From: Actinomycetospora sp. NBRC 106378
GTDB taxonomy: Bacteria > Actinomycetota > Actinomycetes > Mycobacteriales > Pseudonocardiaceae
Length of the DNA stretch: 64,000 nt
Direction of reading: 5' to 3'
NCBI RefSeq assembly: GCF_030269685.1
Contig: NZ_BSTT01000001.1
Span: forward strand, 186,001 to 250,000
Shown here: one piece after another, positions 24,725 to 32,850 of the stretch
Layout of the letters: every line of letters starts with the position of its first letter
Numbering within the stretch: the first letter of the stretch is position 1
Translations under genes and position numbers: made by a program
Notes under the pieces: generated by a model
The model's database searches: none
Seen by the model: only the letters and a program-made list of their open reading frames with translations
Told to the model about the DNA's origin: nothing

Positions 24725-26710
24725 GTGTCGGGTCGTGAGTTGGCGGTCCTGATCGTGTCGTACCGACGGGCCGACCTGCTGGACCGGGCGCTGCGCAGCG
24801 TCGAGAAGTACCTCCCCGACTCCCCGGTGCACGTGTGGGACAACGCGTCGTCCGGGTCGCGCGAGGTGCGCGAGCTGGCCGGGACGTGGCCCCAGGTGCG
24901 GTGGACGTTCTCGTCGTCGAACCTGGGCTACATCGCCGCGATGAACCGCCTCGCGGCGCAGTGCCCGGACGCCGACATGCTGCACCTCAATCCCGACGCC
25001 GAGCTCATCGGGCCGTTGGCCGCGGCGCGGGAGGCACTCGCCCGGCCCCGGGTCGCGGCGGTCTCGCCGACCGTGCTCGACCCCGACGGCCGGGAGCGGC
25101 CGTGGGACGTCGCGCACCGCGAGCAGAGCGTCGTGCGCAACCTGCTCAACGCCGCGGGCTACGCGAAGCGGCTGCGGGAGCACCCGTACCTCGCCGGGCT
25201 CTCCGACCTCTACCCGGAGACCCCGCACGACGTCGACGGCTACATGGCCGGGTGCTGCCTGCTGCTCTCGCGGGACGCCTGGAACGCCCTCGGCCCGTTC
25301 GACGAGCGTTTCTTCGTCTACGGCGAGGACGCCACGTGGCAGCCCGCCGCCCGCCGCGCCGGGTGGACCCTGAAACTGGTCGACGACGACGGCCCGCAGG
25401 TCCGCCACGCCGCCGCCGGCACCCAGACCGGCGACCCGCTCGCCTCGCAGCGCGGGGTCGACCTGCTACGCGCCGCCCAGGTGATGGCCCTCGGCAACAC
25501 GGGCAACCGCGGGCCCGGCACGGTCTTCTCGCTCGGCACGGCGGTCCTCGACCGGGTGCAGCGGTCGAAGCGCTCCGACCGTCGCCGTCGTCGGATCGCG
25601 CTGACCGAGCAAGCCGCGGGGCGGCCCGGCGTCGTCGTGACCACCAACGACCTCGACCTCGGCGGGGCCGAGCGGCAGCGGGTGCTGCTCGCGAACGCGC
25701 TCGTGGCGCGGGGGCACCCGGTCACGATGGTCTGCCTGCAGGGCCTCGGCCTCTACACCGCCGAGCTCGACCCGCGGGTGCGGCTCGCCTTCGTCCCCTT
25801 CTGGCAGCCGACGGTGGAGGTCGCGGGCGACGAGGCCGTCGTCGTCGGCGGGGTGACCAACACCGAGGTCGCCTTCGCGCGGGCCTGGCGCGCGCTGGGC
25901 CGGGTGTCCGGGCAGCAGCGGCGCTGGATGCCCGCGACGCACGACCCGGCCCACCTCGACCGCGCCACCTACTCCGAGGCCCTCGCCCGGAACCTGCGCT
26001 CCGCCGACGGGCTGCTGGTCCTCTCGGCGCAGCACCACGTCGACCTGACCCGGCACCAGGCGCTCACCGACGTCGTGATGGCGGCCCCGAACGGCATCCC
26101 GACGGCGGCCCCGATCCCGTTCCGGGCGACCGGGCCCGGACCGGTCCGCTTCGCGATGCTCACCCGCGTCGTCGAGTACAAGAACCCGCTGCTGCTCATC
26201 GACGCGCTCCTCGCGACCGGGCGCGACGACTGGACGCTGGACGTCTTCGGCGACGGCCCCGACAAGGCCCGCCTCGAGGCGCGGACCCCCGCCGCCGCCC
26301 GCGACCGGGTGCGGTGGCGCGGGCAGGTGTCAGGACCCGACGCCGCGTTCGCCGAGACCGACGTGCTCTGCGTCCCGAGCGACTTCGAGGCGTTCCCCCT
26401 CGTCATGGTGGAGGCGATGACCCGCGGCGTCCCCGTGATGGCCTCGGCCAGCGGCACCGTCCCGGAGATGCTGGCCGACGGCGCGGCGGGAGTGGTCGTC
26501 GCGCCCGCCACCGTGGAGGCCTGGACGGCGGCCCTCACGACGGTCCTGGCCGATCGCGAGCGGCTGGCCGGCCTCGGCGCCGCCGGGCGGGAGCGGGCCC
26601 TGGAGCTCTACACCGACGCCGCCATGGCCGACGCCTACCAGCGGGCGTTCGTGCGGCTGTTCGGCCACCCGATCCCCGACGGTCCGGGCGACCCCGCGGA
26701 GCTGCTGTGA
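24725..26710 (+). CDS. Bifunctional glycosyltransferase: GT2 domain fused to GT4 domain
   Basis: A 661-residue protein with two complete glycosyltransferase units. The N-terminal GT-A domain (about 1-270) begins ELAVLIVSYRRADLLDRALR, has the metal-site region HLNPDAELIGP (about 90) and the rhamnosyltransferase-like YMAGCCLLLSRDAWNALGPF (about 174-193) with YGEDATW. The C-terminal GT-B domain (about 295-650) has VVVTTNDLDLGGAERQRVLL and the donor site LCVPSDFEAFPLVMVEAMTR (about 548-568). It may add two sugars in succession. The start GTG 24725 follows GAAGGAGA. It overlaps the next gene by GTGA. Confidence 0.9.
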   Translation: MSGRELAVLIVSYRRADLLDRALRSVEKYLPDSPVHVWDNASSGSREVRELAGTWPQVRWTFSSSNLGYIAAMNRLAAQCPDADMLHLNPDAELIGPLAAAREALARPRVAAVSPTVLDPDGRERPWDVAHREQSVVRNLLNAAGYAKRLREHPYLAGLSDLYPETPHDVDGYMAGCCLLLSRDAWNALGPFDERFFVYGEDATWQPAARRAGWTLKLVDDDGPQVRHAAAGTQTGDPLASQRGVDLLRAAQVMALGNTGNRGPGTVFSLGTAVLDRVQRSKRSDRRRRRIALTEQAAGRPGVVVTTNDLDLGGAERQRVLLANALVARGHPVTMVCLQGLGLYTAELDPRVRLAFVPFWQPTVEVAGDEAVVVGGVTNTEVAFARAWRALGRVSGQQRRWMPATHDPAHLDRATYSEALARNLRSADGLLVLSAQHHVDLTRHQALTDVVMAAPNGIPTAAPIPFRATGPGPVRFAMLTRVVEYKNPLLLIDALLATGRDDWTLDVFGDGPDKARLEARTPAAARDRVRWRGQVSGPDAAFAETDVLCVPSDFEAFPLVMVEAMTRGVPVMASASGTVPEMLADGAAGVVVAPATVEAWTAALTTVLADRERLAGLGAAGRERALELYTDAAMADAYQRAFVRLFGHPIPDGPGDPAELL

Positions 26711-27753
26711 AGGTCCTCTGGCTCTCCCCCTGGCTGCGCACGCTGACCCGGGTGCAGGTCGACGCGCTGACCGCCGCGGGCCACGAGTGCCTGGTGGTCA
26801 CCACCGACCAGCACTACGAGAAGGTCGCGGCCCGACCCGACGAGCGGGTCCTCGACCCCTCGATCAAGAACCCGCGCACGCTGCCCGCCCTCGCCCGGGT
26901 GACCGCGGAGGCGCGGCGCTTCGCTCCCGACGTCGTGGTCTCCGAGCTGATGCACGACCCGCGTTGGCTGCCCATGACACGGCTCGCGCCGCTGGTGCAG
27001 GTCGTGCACGACGACCGGCCCCACGACGCGACCGAGGAGCGGCCCTGGCACCGCCGCGCCGTGCTCGACCACCAGACCCGGTCGGCGGCCGCCGTCGTCG
27101 CTCCCAGCGCGCACGTGGCCGCCGTCCTGTCGGCCCGGTTCGGGCGACGCGTCGACGTCGTCCCGCTGACCTCCGACGTGCCGGAGTCCGCCCTGCCTCC
27201 GGTCCCGGTGGGTGCCGCCGAGCGGCGTGACGTCGTGCTCCTGGGACGGATGTCGCCGTACAAGAACGTCGAGGTGGCCCTGCGGGCGTGGGCGGCGCAC
27301 GTCCGGTCGCCGGAGTACCGGGGCGACCGGCTGCTGCTGCTCGGCAACGGTCCGCTCTCCGAGCTCGACCTGCCCGCGCACGTCGAGTGGCGGCGCGAGC
27401 ACTTCTCCTACGCCGACGTGCTGCCCGATCTCGCGCGGGCGAAGGCGTCGCTGGCCCACTACCGGCTGGCGACCCAGAGCGGCGTGCAGGTGCTCTCGAT
27501 GCAGCTCGGCATCCCCACGATCGTCTCCGACTCCGGTGGTCTGCCCGAGTTCAGTCCGTCCTCGTTGCCGCCGCTGCCGGTCGACGACGTCGCCGGACTG
27601 GCCGCGGTGTTCGGCCGGCTCGCCGACCCGACCGTGGCGGCCGAGGTGGGTGCCGCCGCGCGGGAGCACTACCTGGCGCACTTCTCGGCCGACCACGCCG
27701 CCGAGGGCTGGACGACCGTGTTCTCCCGGGTGGCGCACCGCTCGCCCTCCTGA
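26707..27753 (+). CDS. GT4-like glycosyltransferase
   Basis: A 348-residue GT-B protein beginning VKVLWLSPWLRTLTRVQVDA at GTG 26707. The N-terminal domain includes VVSELMHDPRWLP and VQVVHDDRPHD; the C-terminal domain starts near residue 175 with RDVVLLGRMSPYKNVEVALR. The donor region, ATQSGVQVLSMQLGIPTIVS (about 256-275), has Gln where most GT4 enzymes have the first Glu of E-x7-E, so it is a divergent member. It is coupled to the fused GT2-GT4 gene and probably acts in the same assembly line. Two short hairpin repeats follow its stop. Confidence 0.82.
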   Translation: MKVLWLSPWLRTLTRVQVDALTAAGHECLVVTTDQHYEKVAARPDERVLDPSIKNPRTLPALARVTAEARRFAPDVVVSELMHDPRWLPMTRLAPLVQVVHDDRPHDATEERPWHRRAVLDHQTRSAAAVVAPSAHVAAVLSARFGRRVDVVPLTSDVPESALPPVPVGAAERRDVVLLGRMSPYKNVEVALRAWAAHVRSPEYRGDRLLLLGNGPLSELDLPAHVEWRREHFSYADVLPDLARAKASLAHYRLATQSGVQVLSMQLGIPTIVSDSGGLPEFSPSSLPPLPVDDVAGLAAVFGRLADPTVAAEVGAAAREHYLAHFSADHAAEGWTTVFSRVAHRSPS

Positions 27754-27827
27754 GCGAAGGGCCCCTCCGCTCGGACTGGCGGGCGGTGGGCGCCCTTCGC
27801 CACGGTCGGGGCCGGTCGGGGCCCGTC

Positions 27828-27969
27828 GCGAGAGCTACACCAGGCAGCTTGCGGGGGCCCATCGACCTGCCTCACGTCGCCCTCGCGGGACGCCGGGAGC
27901 GACGTCCCACCGCGAGAGCTACACCAGGCAGCTTCCGGCGCCCTCGGACCTGCCCCACGTACCTCTCGC
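27828..27969. repeat. Two tandem copies of a 58-59 bp hairpin-forming repeat
   Basis: Units 27828-27886 and 27912-27969 share GCGAGAGCTACACCAGGCAG at the start and CCTGCC.CACGT..C.CTCGC at the end, with an 84-base period. Each unit is an imperfect inverted repeat, its tail being close to the complement of its head. They lie in the gap between convergent genes and resemble REP-like elements. Confidence 0.8.
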
Positions 27970-27978
27970 ACAACGACG

Positions 27979-28018
27979 ACGGCCCGGCTCCGGAGCGGGT
28001 GCTCCGGAGCCGGGCCGT
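27979..28018. terminator. 18-bp hairpin terminator
   Basis: Arms 27979-27996 and 28001-28018 are perfectly complementary around GGGT. It lies 17 bases beyond the stop of the minus-strand Wzz-like gene at 28035 and could also end plus-strand transcription. Confidence 0.88.
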
Positions 28019-28034
28019 GGTCGGGTCGGGCCGG

Positions 28035-30365
28035 TCAGGCGTCGCGCGAGCCGCCGCGGTCCGAGTCGCTCGAGGCGGCCGAGCCGACCCGGTTGGGCGT
28101 GCCATTGGGCCGCGGACGCGGCGTCGGGCTGGGGCCACCCTTGCGCCGCATGTCGACGGCCACGGTGTCGGCGTCGAGGCCGGCGGACCGTGCGGGCGGG
28201 GTGTGCCCGCCCGGCGCCACGTTCGGCGTCGAGGAACCGGACGCCGACGAACCGGCCGACGCGGACGCCGAGGAACTCTTCGGCTTGATCGACACCGGCT
28301 TGCCGGGCGCGGGGCGCCGCGGGGTCGGGGACGAGTTCGACGTGCCGACCGTGGTGGTCGGGGCGTCGTCCGGCGCAGCAGCAGCCGTCGTGGCCGCGGG
28401 CCGGGCGGCCGCACCGTTCTGCGCGGACGGGCTCGGCTTCGGCGCCGACCCGGGCGTGGGCTTGCCCTGACCGTTCTGCCCGCCGGCTGGGGCACCGTTC
28501 GCGGCCGCCCCCGGCTTCGGCGTGCCCGCGGCCGGCCCGGAGGGCGCCTTCGGGCCCGGGCTGCCAGGGGTCGCCGTCGCGTTCTGACCGCTGCCGGCCG
28601 ACGCACCGGGAGCGGGCTTCTGCTGCCCCTGCCCCGAGGGCGTCCCGTTCGGCCCGCTGCCGGTGGCACCTGGCTTCTGGCCGTTCGGCGGCTGCTTGGA
28701 GCCACTCTGCGCAGCGCCCTGGGGCTGACCGTTCTGCGGCTGCTTCGGGCCGCCCTGCCCGCCGCCCTGGGGCTGACCGTTCTGCGGCTGCTTCGGACCG
28801 CCCTGCGCGGCGCCCTGTGCCTGGCCGCCCTGCGGCTTCGGCCCGTTCTGCTGCGCGCCCTGGCCCGGGGCGGGCTTCTGCGGGCTGCCGTTCGGGCTCG
28901 CGGCGGCCGCGGGCTTCGCGTTGCCGGGACCGGACGGCGCCGGAGCGGCCCGACCGGCCTGGTTCGCCCCGGCGTTCTTGGCGCCCGGACTCGGCGCGGC
29001 ACTGCCCGACGACGGTGCGGCAGCCCCCGACGGCGAGGGCTTGGACGGCGACCCCGGACCCGGGCGACCGTTCTGCCCCGAGGGCCCGGACGACGACGGC
29101 CCCGACGGGGTCGCCCCGTTCTGCCCCGCGGGGGCGGACGGCCCCTTCGGACCGTTCGGCGGACCGGAGCCGGCTCCCGGCTTCGACGGTGCCTGCGCAC
29201 CGGCCTGCTGGCCCTGCTGACCGGAACCCTGCTGACCCGACTTCGAGGCCGAGCCCGCTGCCGCAGCTGCTGCGACCGCGGCTCCGGCGGCCGCCGCGCC
29301 GACCTTGGCGCCGCCGCTCTCCTTCGGCGCCGGCTGCGGCGACTTGGCCGACGGACCGGACTGGCCGGACGCCGCCGGGGACGACTTCCCGGGCGGGTTC
29401 GGGCTCGACGGCCCGGAGCCCTCGGTCGCGGCCGGGGTGCCGGCGCCACCGGAGGACGAGCCGCCCGACTCGGCGTCGCGACCGCCCTGCACGCGCTGCG
29501 TGGCCTCGGACGACCCCGGGCCCGCGCCGCGCGCCGCCGCGAGCTGGGCGGCGGAGACCGGCATGGTCGGGGTGGGGTCGACGGCCGGCTGCGGGGCGGG
29601 TGGCCCCGCGGGGCGCGGCGGGGGCGGCAGCGGTCGGCCGGGCGGCGGGTAGTAGCCGGGCGGGGGCCCGAGCGCCGGGTTCGCCCCGGTGGGTGGGCCC
29701 ATCATCGGTGGACGGGCGCCCTCGGGGTCGGTGGACACCCACGCGAGCACCCGGCTGCCCGTACGCCGGACGAACTGCGAGCCGTAGAGGACCACACCGA
29801 TCAGGACCAGCAGCAGACCGGCGATCGCGCCACCCGCGACCCGCAGCACCGAACTGGACTGGCTCTGCGTCGGGGTGGAGGGGTCGCCCGTGACCTGCGT
29901 GCTGATCCGTGGCGGCTGCCCCGCGGCCGGCGTCTCGAGGACCTCGACGGCCTGGGTGAAGGACTGGGTGACCGCCCGCGCGGCGCGGACCGCGTCGTCG
30001 GGGGTCGAACCGCGCACGTCGATCGAGAGCACCGTGGTCTCGCTGCCGGCGTTGCCCGTCACGCGCGAGGCGAGGTCGGGCTCCGAGATGCCGAGCTGCT
30101 GGGCGGCCGGGCCGAGGACCTGGTCGCTCGTGACGAACTCCGCGTACGTCGACATCCGCTGGTTGACGTACTGGTTGGCGTTGTAGACCTCGTCGGCGTC
30201 ACCGCCCCCGCCACCGGAGATGAGGACCTGGGACGAGGAGGTGTAACCCTGCCCCGACACGCGCAGGTCCACCACGAGCCCCACGACGGCGCCGAGCACG
30301 GCACCGAGCACGAGCACCCACCACGCCTTGCGTAGCGCTGACGTCACGGTCATCGGTGTGCTCAC
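28035..30365 (-). CDS. Wzz-like chain-length protein with about 570-residue low-complexity tail
   Basis: A 776-residue membrane protein. The first 200 residues form a Wzz/polysaccharide co-polymerase module: TM1 near 14-34 (KAWWVLVLGAVLGAVVGLVV), an extracytoplasmic domain, and TM2 near 175-198 (AGGAIAGLLLVLIGVVLYGS). No tyrosine-kinase domain follows. Instead a Pro/Gly/Gln/Ser/Asn/Lys-rich tail runs to the C-terminus, with near-repeats such as GGPKQPQNGQPQG and an Ala run; it should be cytoplasmic and disordered. Wzz proteins set polymer length with Wzy. GTG 30365 overlaps the polymerase stop (GTGA); ATG 30353 is an alternative. Confidence 0.82.
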   Translation of the reverse strand: MSTPMTVTSALRKAWWVLVLGAVLGAVVGLVVDLRVSGQGYTSSSQVLISGGGGGDADEVYNANQYVNQRMSTYAEFVTSDQVLGPAAQQLGISEPDLASRVTGNAGSETTVLSIDVRGSTPDDAVRAARAVTQSFTQAVEVLETPAAGQPPRISTQVTGDPSTPTQSQSSSVLRVAGGAIAGLLLVLIGVVLYGSQFVRRTGSRVLAWVSTDPEGARPPMMGPPTGANPALGPPPGYYPPPGRPLPPPPRPAGPPAPQPAVDPTPTMPVSAAQLAAARGAGPGSSEATQRVQGGRDAESGGSSSGGAGTPAATEGSGPSSPNPPGKSSPAASGQSGPSAKSPQPAPKESGGAKVGAAAAGAAVAAAAAAGSASKSGQQGSGQQGQQAGAQAPSKPGAGSGPPNGPKGPSAPAGQNGATPSGPSSSGPSGQNGRPGPGSPSKPSPSGAAAPSSGSAAPSPGAKNAGANQAGRAAPAPSGPGNAKPAAAASPNGSPQKPAPGQGAQQNGPKPQGGQAQGAAQGGPKQPQNGQPQGGGQGGPKQPQNGQPQGAAQSGSKQPPNGQKPGATGSGPNGTPSGQGQQKPAPGASAGSGQNATATPGSPGPKAPSGPAAGTPKPGAAANGAPAGGQNGQGKPTPGSAPKPSPSAQNGAAARPAATTAAAAPDDAPTTTVGTSNSSPTPRRPAPGKPVSIKPKSSSASASAGSSASGSSTPNVAPGGHTPPARSAGLDADTVAVDMRRKGGPSPTPRPRPNGTPNRVGSAASSDSDRGGSRDA

Positions 30366-32632
30366 TCCTCCATGGTGCCTGCGGGGACGGCAGGACGTCG
30401 GGGGGGACCCGGCGGACGCATCGGCCCGGCGCCCATGGGCGGGCCCGGTCGGCGCATCGCATAGGACGGCCGGACCGGCCACGGCGACCACGTGGCGAAC
30501 GCCGAGAGCGCCGCCATGAGGGTGACCGTGGTGATGATCGCCGGTCGGTCGACGAGCATCGTCTGCAGGCTGGACTGCGCCGCGAGACACGCGAGGCCCA
30601 TCCCGACGACCACGACCATCGGGGCGCCGGGAGATCGTCGACGCCACGAGAGCAGGACCGTGGAGAGGATCCGGGTGCCGGCGAAGGCGTAGGCGAACAG
30701 GCCGAGCACACCCATGTACAGCCAGATCCGCAGGTACTGGTTGTGGATGTACGGCCGCGGGTCGACGTACGGGCGGCTGAGGTCGTTGTTGTACTGCGGC
30801 AGCTCGCCGCCGTAGTACTGCCCGACGCCGACGCCCACGAACGGCTGCCGTTCGAGCGTCGCGTACGCGGCGGCGTTCTCGCGCAGGCGGTCGGGGAGGC
30901 TGTCCTCGCCGTAGGCCTGCCCGGTGACCACGCTGGTGGCGCGCAGGGCGATCGCCTTGGCCTGCCCGCCGGCGAGACCGGTGAGCGCCACGCTCAGCCC
31001 GATCGCGCCCACGACGACGAGCACGGCGGCGCGGCGCACGAGGCCCTTCGGCCCGTGGGTCACGGCCGCGACGGCGACGATCAGCAGGATCAGCGGCGCC
31101 CACGTGGAGCGGTTGAAGCTCGCCGCCTCGTGCAGCACGCCGATGAGCACCAGCCCGATCCACAGCCACCGGGGGCGGCGCGGCATGAGGGCCGAGAGCA
31201 GCAGGATCAGCAGCGGCGCCCACATGTCGAGCGTGGGGCCGGAGAGGCGCGCGACGTCGGAGGTGTCCGACCCGGTGATGACCGAGCTGCGCTCGTCGAC
31301 GAGCAGGCGCGACCAGCCCGCCACGGAAGCGACGAGCACCACCGAGCTGCAGACCGCGGCGATCGACAGCATCACCGAGATCAGCTGGTGGGGTCGGCGC
31401 GCGAAGGCGAAGTAGACGGGGAAGAAGGTCGCGACCATCAGCAGCGCGCGGTAGTTGTCGATCATCAGGCTGAACGCCCCGCCGAGCGCGAGCGCCGCGA
31501 CCGCACCGACGGTGGCGGCCACCAGGATCGCGACGATCGGCCACGTGAACGCCGGCCGCGGCGACCGGGCGATCCCGCGCCCCCGCAGGAGGAGCACGAA
31601 GGCGAGGACCAGCGCCACCTCGAGCACGGTCGGTGTGACCGGCCCGAGCTTCACCAGGTCGACCTTCTCGGGGAAGACGCCGATGCCGGTGAACAGCAGC
31701 GCCGCCGACGACCACCGCGGGTCGGCCTTCTTCCACGTCCACACCGCGGCCGCGAGCACCGGGATCAGCGGGAAGATCGCGAGCCCGGTGAGCCCGTAGC
31801 CCGCGATGGAGAACGCGGCGATGCCGACGGTGATCTTGCCGACCGGGGTCCGCAGCCCGGTGACCACGAGGTCGCGCAACGCCTCGTGCATCACGGCCTG
31901 GTTCAGCTCGACCATGCGTCGTCGCGACCGGATGGTGAAGGGCGCGAGGTCGCGCGACCACGGGCCGGGCCGCAGCAGGGAGCACGCGAGCAGCGAGACG
32001 ATGAAGCCCGCGACGGCGCCGAGGATGCCCCACCACCGGGCCTCCTGGACCCCGTGATCGACGGCCGGCCCGCCGGTGCTGACGACCCGGGCGGTGACCT
32101 TCGAGTTCGCCGAGCCCGGGTAGCGCTCGCTGCCGACGACGACGTCGGCGAGCGCCTGCGCCGCGGTGCCCGCGTCGGCCGAGACGGTCGCGGCGTCGTC
32201 GGAGGTGACCGTGACCTCGAGGATCTCGGTGGCCGTGAGGTGCTTCGAGGAGATCGAGACCGTGGCCGGGTCGAACGGCGTGGCCCCCGGGCGTGCCCCG
32301 AGCTCGGCGGCGCGCCGGGAGACGGCCTCGCTGCCGCCGAGGGACTCCCACGTGGTCAGCCGGTCCTGCACGTAGCGGGAGCCACGGGCGATGTTCGCGT
32401 CCGTCTCCATCGTCGAGTTGAAGACCACCTCGGAGGTGCTCTGCCAGCGCCCGACCGAGGCGAACACCCCGGCGAACGTGACGCCCCCGGCGAGCAGCGT
32501 GGTCAGCACCACGACGGCGACCGCCACCCGCAGGTGCGGGCTGCGCCGTCCCGACGGCGGGCCGGGCTGCTGCTGCGGGACCCGGGGTCCGGGCGCGACG
32601 CCCGGTGCCCGGTGGGCCTCGACTGCCGTCAT
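30362..32632 (-). CDS. Wzz-Wzy fusion: chain-length domain plus O-antigen polymerase/ligase
   Basis: A 756-residue polytopic protein. Residues about 34-230 have the Wzz topology: TM near 35-58 (RVAVAVVVLTTLLAGGVTFA), an extracytoplasmic domain with FNSTMETDANIARGSRYVQD, and a second TM near 205-225. About ten more hydrophobic segments follow. The Wzy/WaaL-type loop is at PFVGVGVGQYYGGELPQYNN with HNQYLRIWLYMGVLGLFAYA (about 590-650), the conserved His region of O-antigen polymerases. It would join flipped repeat units outside the membrane while carrying its own length-control domain. A Pro-rich tail ends the protein. It is coupled to the second Wzz-like gene. Confidence 0.88.
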   Translation of the reverse strand: MTAVEAHRAPGVAPGPRVPQQQPGPPSGRRSPHLRVAVAVVVLTTLLAGGVTFAGVFASVGRWQSTSEVVFNSTMETDANIARGSRYVQDRLTTWESLGGSEAVSRRAAELGARPGATPFDPATVSISSKHLTATEILEVTVTSDDAATVSADAGTAAQALADVVVGSERYPGSANSKVTARVVSTGGPAVDHGVQEARWWGILGAVAGFIVSLLACSLLRPGPWSRDLAPFTIRSRRRMVELNQAVMHEALRDLVVTGLRTPVGKITVGIAAFSIAGYGLTGLAIFPLIPVLAAAVWTWKKADPRWSSAALLFTGIGVFPEKVDLVKLGPVTPTVLEVALVLAFVLLLRGRGIARSPRPAFTWPIVAILVAATVGAVAALALGGAFSLMIDNYRALLMVATFFPVYFAFARRPHQLISVMLSIAAVCSSVVLVASVAGWSRLLVDERSSVITGSDTSDVARLSGPTLDMWAPLLILLLSALMPRRPRWLWIGLVLIGVLHEAASFNRSTWAPLILLIVAVAAVTHGPKGLVRRAAVLVVVGAIGLSVALTGLAGGQAKAIALRATSVVTGQAYGEDSLPDRLRENAAAYATLERQPFVGVGVGQYYGGELPQYNNDLSRPYVDPRPYIHNQYLRIWLYMGVLGLFAYAFAGTRILSTVLLSWRRRSPGAPMVVVVGMGLACLAAQSSLQTMLVDRPAIITTVTLMAALSAFATWSPWPVRPSYAMRRPGPPMGAGPMRPPGPPRRPAVPAGTMEE

Positions 32633-32731
32633 GCCTCGCGTCCCATCCCTCGATCGTGTCCGTCCGGCCGTACGGTTCCGGTCACGCGTGCGGCCGAGCC
32701 CGACGGCGGCGTCTCGCCGCTCCGCCCGGGC

Positions 32732-32737
32732 AGTCTA
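32732..32737 (-). promoter_or_regulatory. Possible -10 hexamer for the polymerase operon
   Basis: TAGACT on the minus strand, about 100 bases before the start at 32632, fits an actinobacterial -10. The same hexamer stands before rplY. No clear -35 is visible. Confidence 0.25.
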
Positions 32738-32850
32738 GGGCCGACCCCCGACAGCACGGTCACCCGCCGGTGAGCAGGGCCGATCGGAGCAGCCGTCCCG
32801 CAAGACGCCGCGCCGCACCCGGGGGTGCCTCGTCGGTGACGTGTGCCACC

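Noticed and set aside
22765..24843. A 692-residue open frame antisense to the flippase
   Set aside because: Composition (Asp/Arg/Gln/His-rich) is that of a reverse shadow, and the flippase on the plus strand has convincing membrane segments.
27828..27969. CRISPR array
   Set aside because: Only two imperfect palindromic units with one 25-base gap; no further repeats and no cas genes.
24835..30335. Very long open frames on the plus strand through and past the glycosyltransferase genes, and similar ones across the window
   Set aside because: They are Arg/Pro/Gly-rich, lack homology, and lie out of frame with or antisense to clear genes. High GC makes stop-free shadow frames common.
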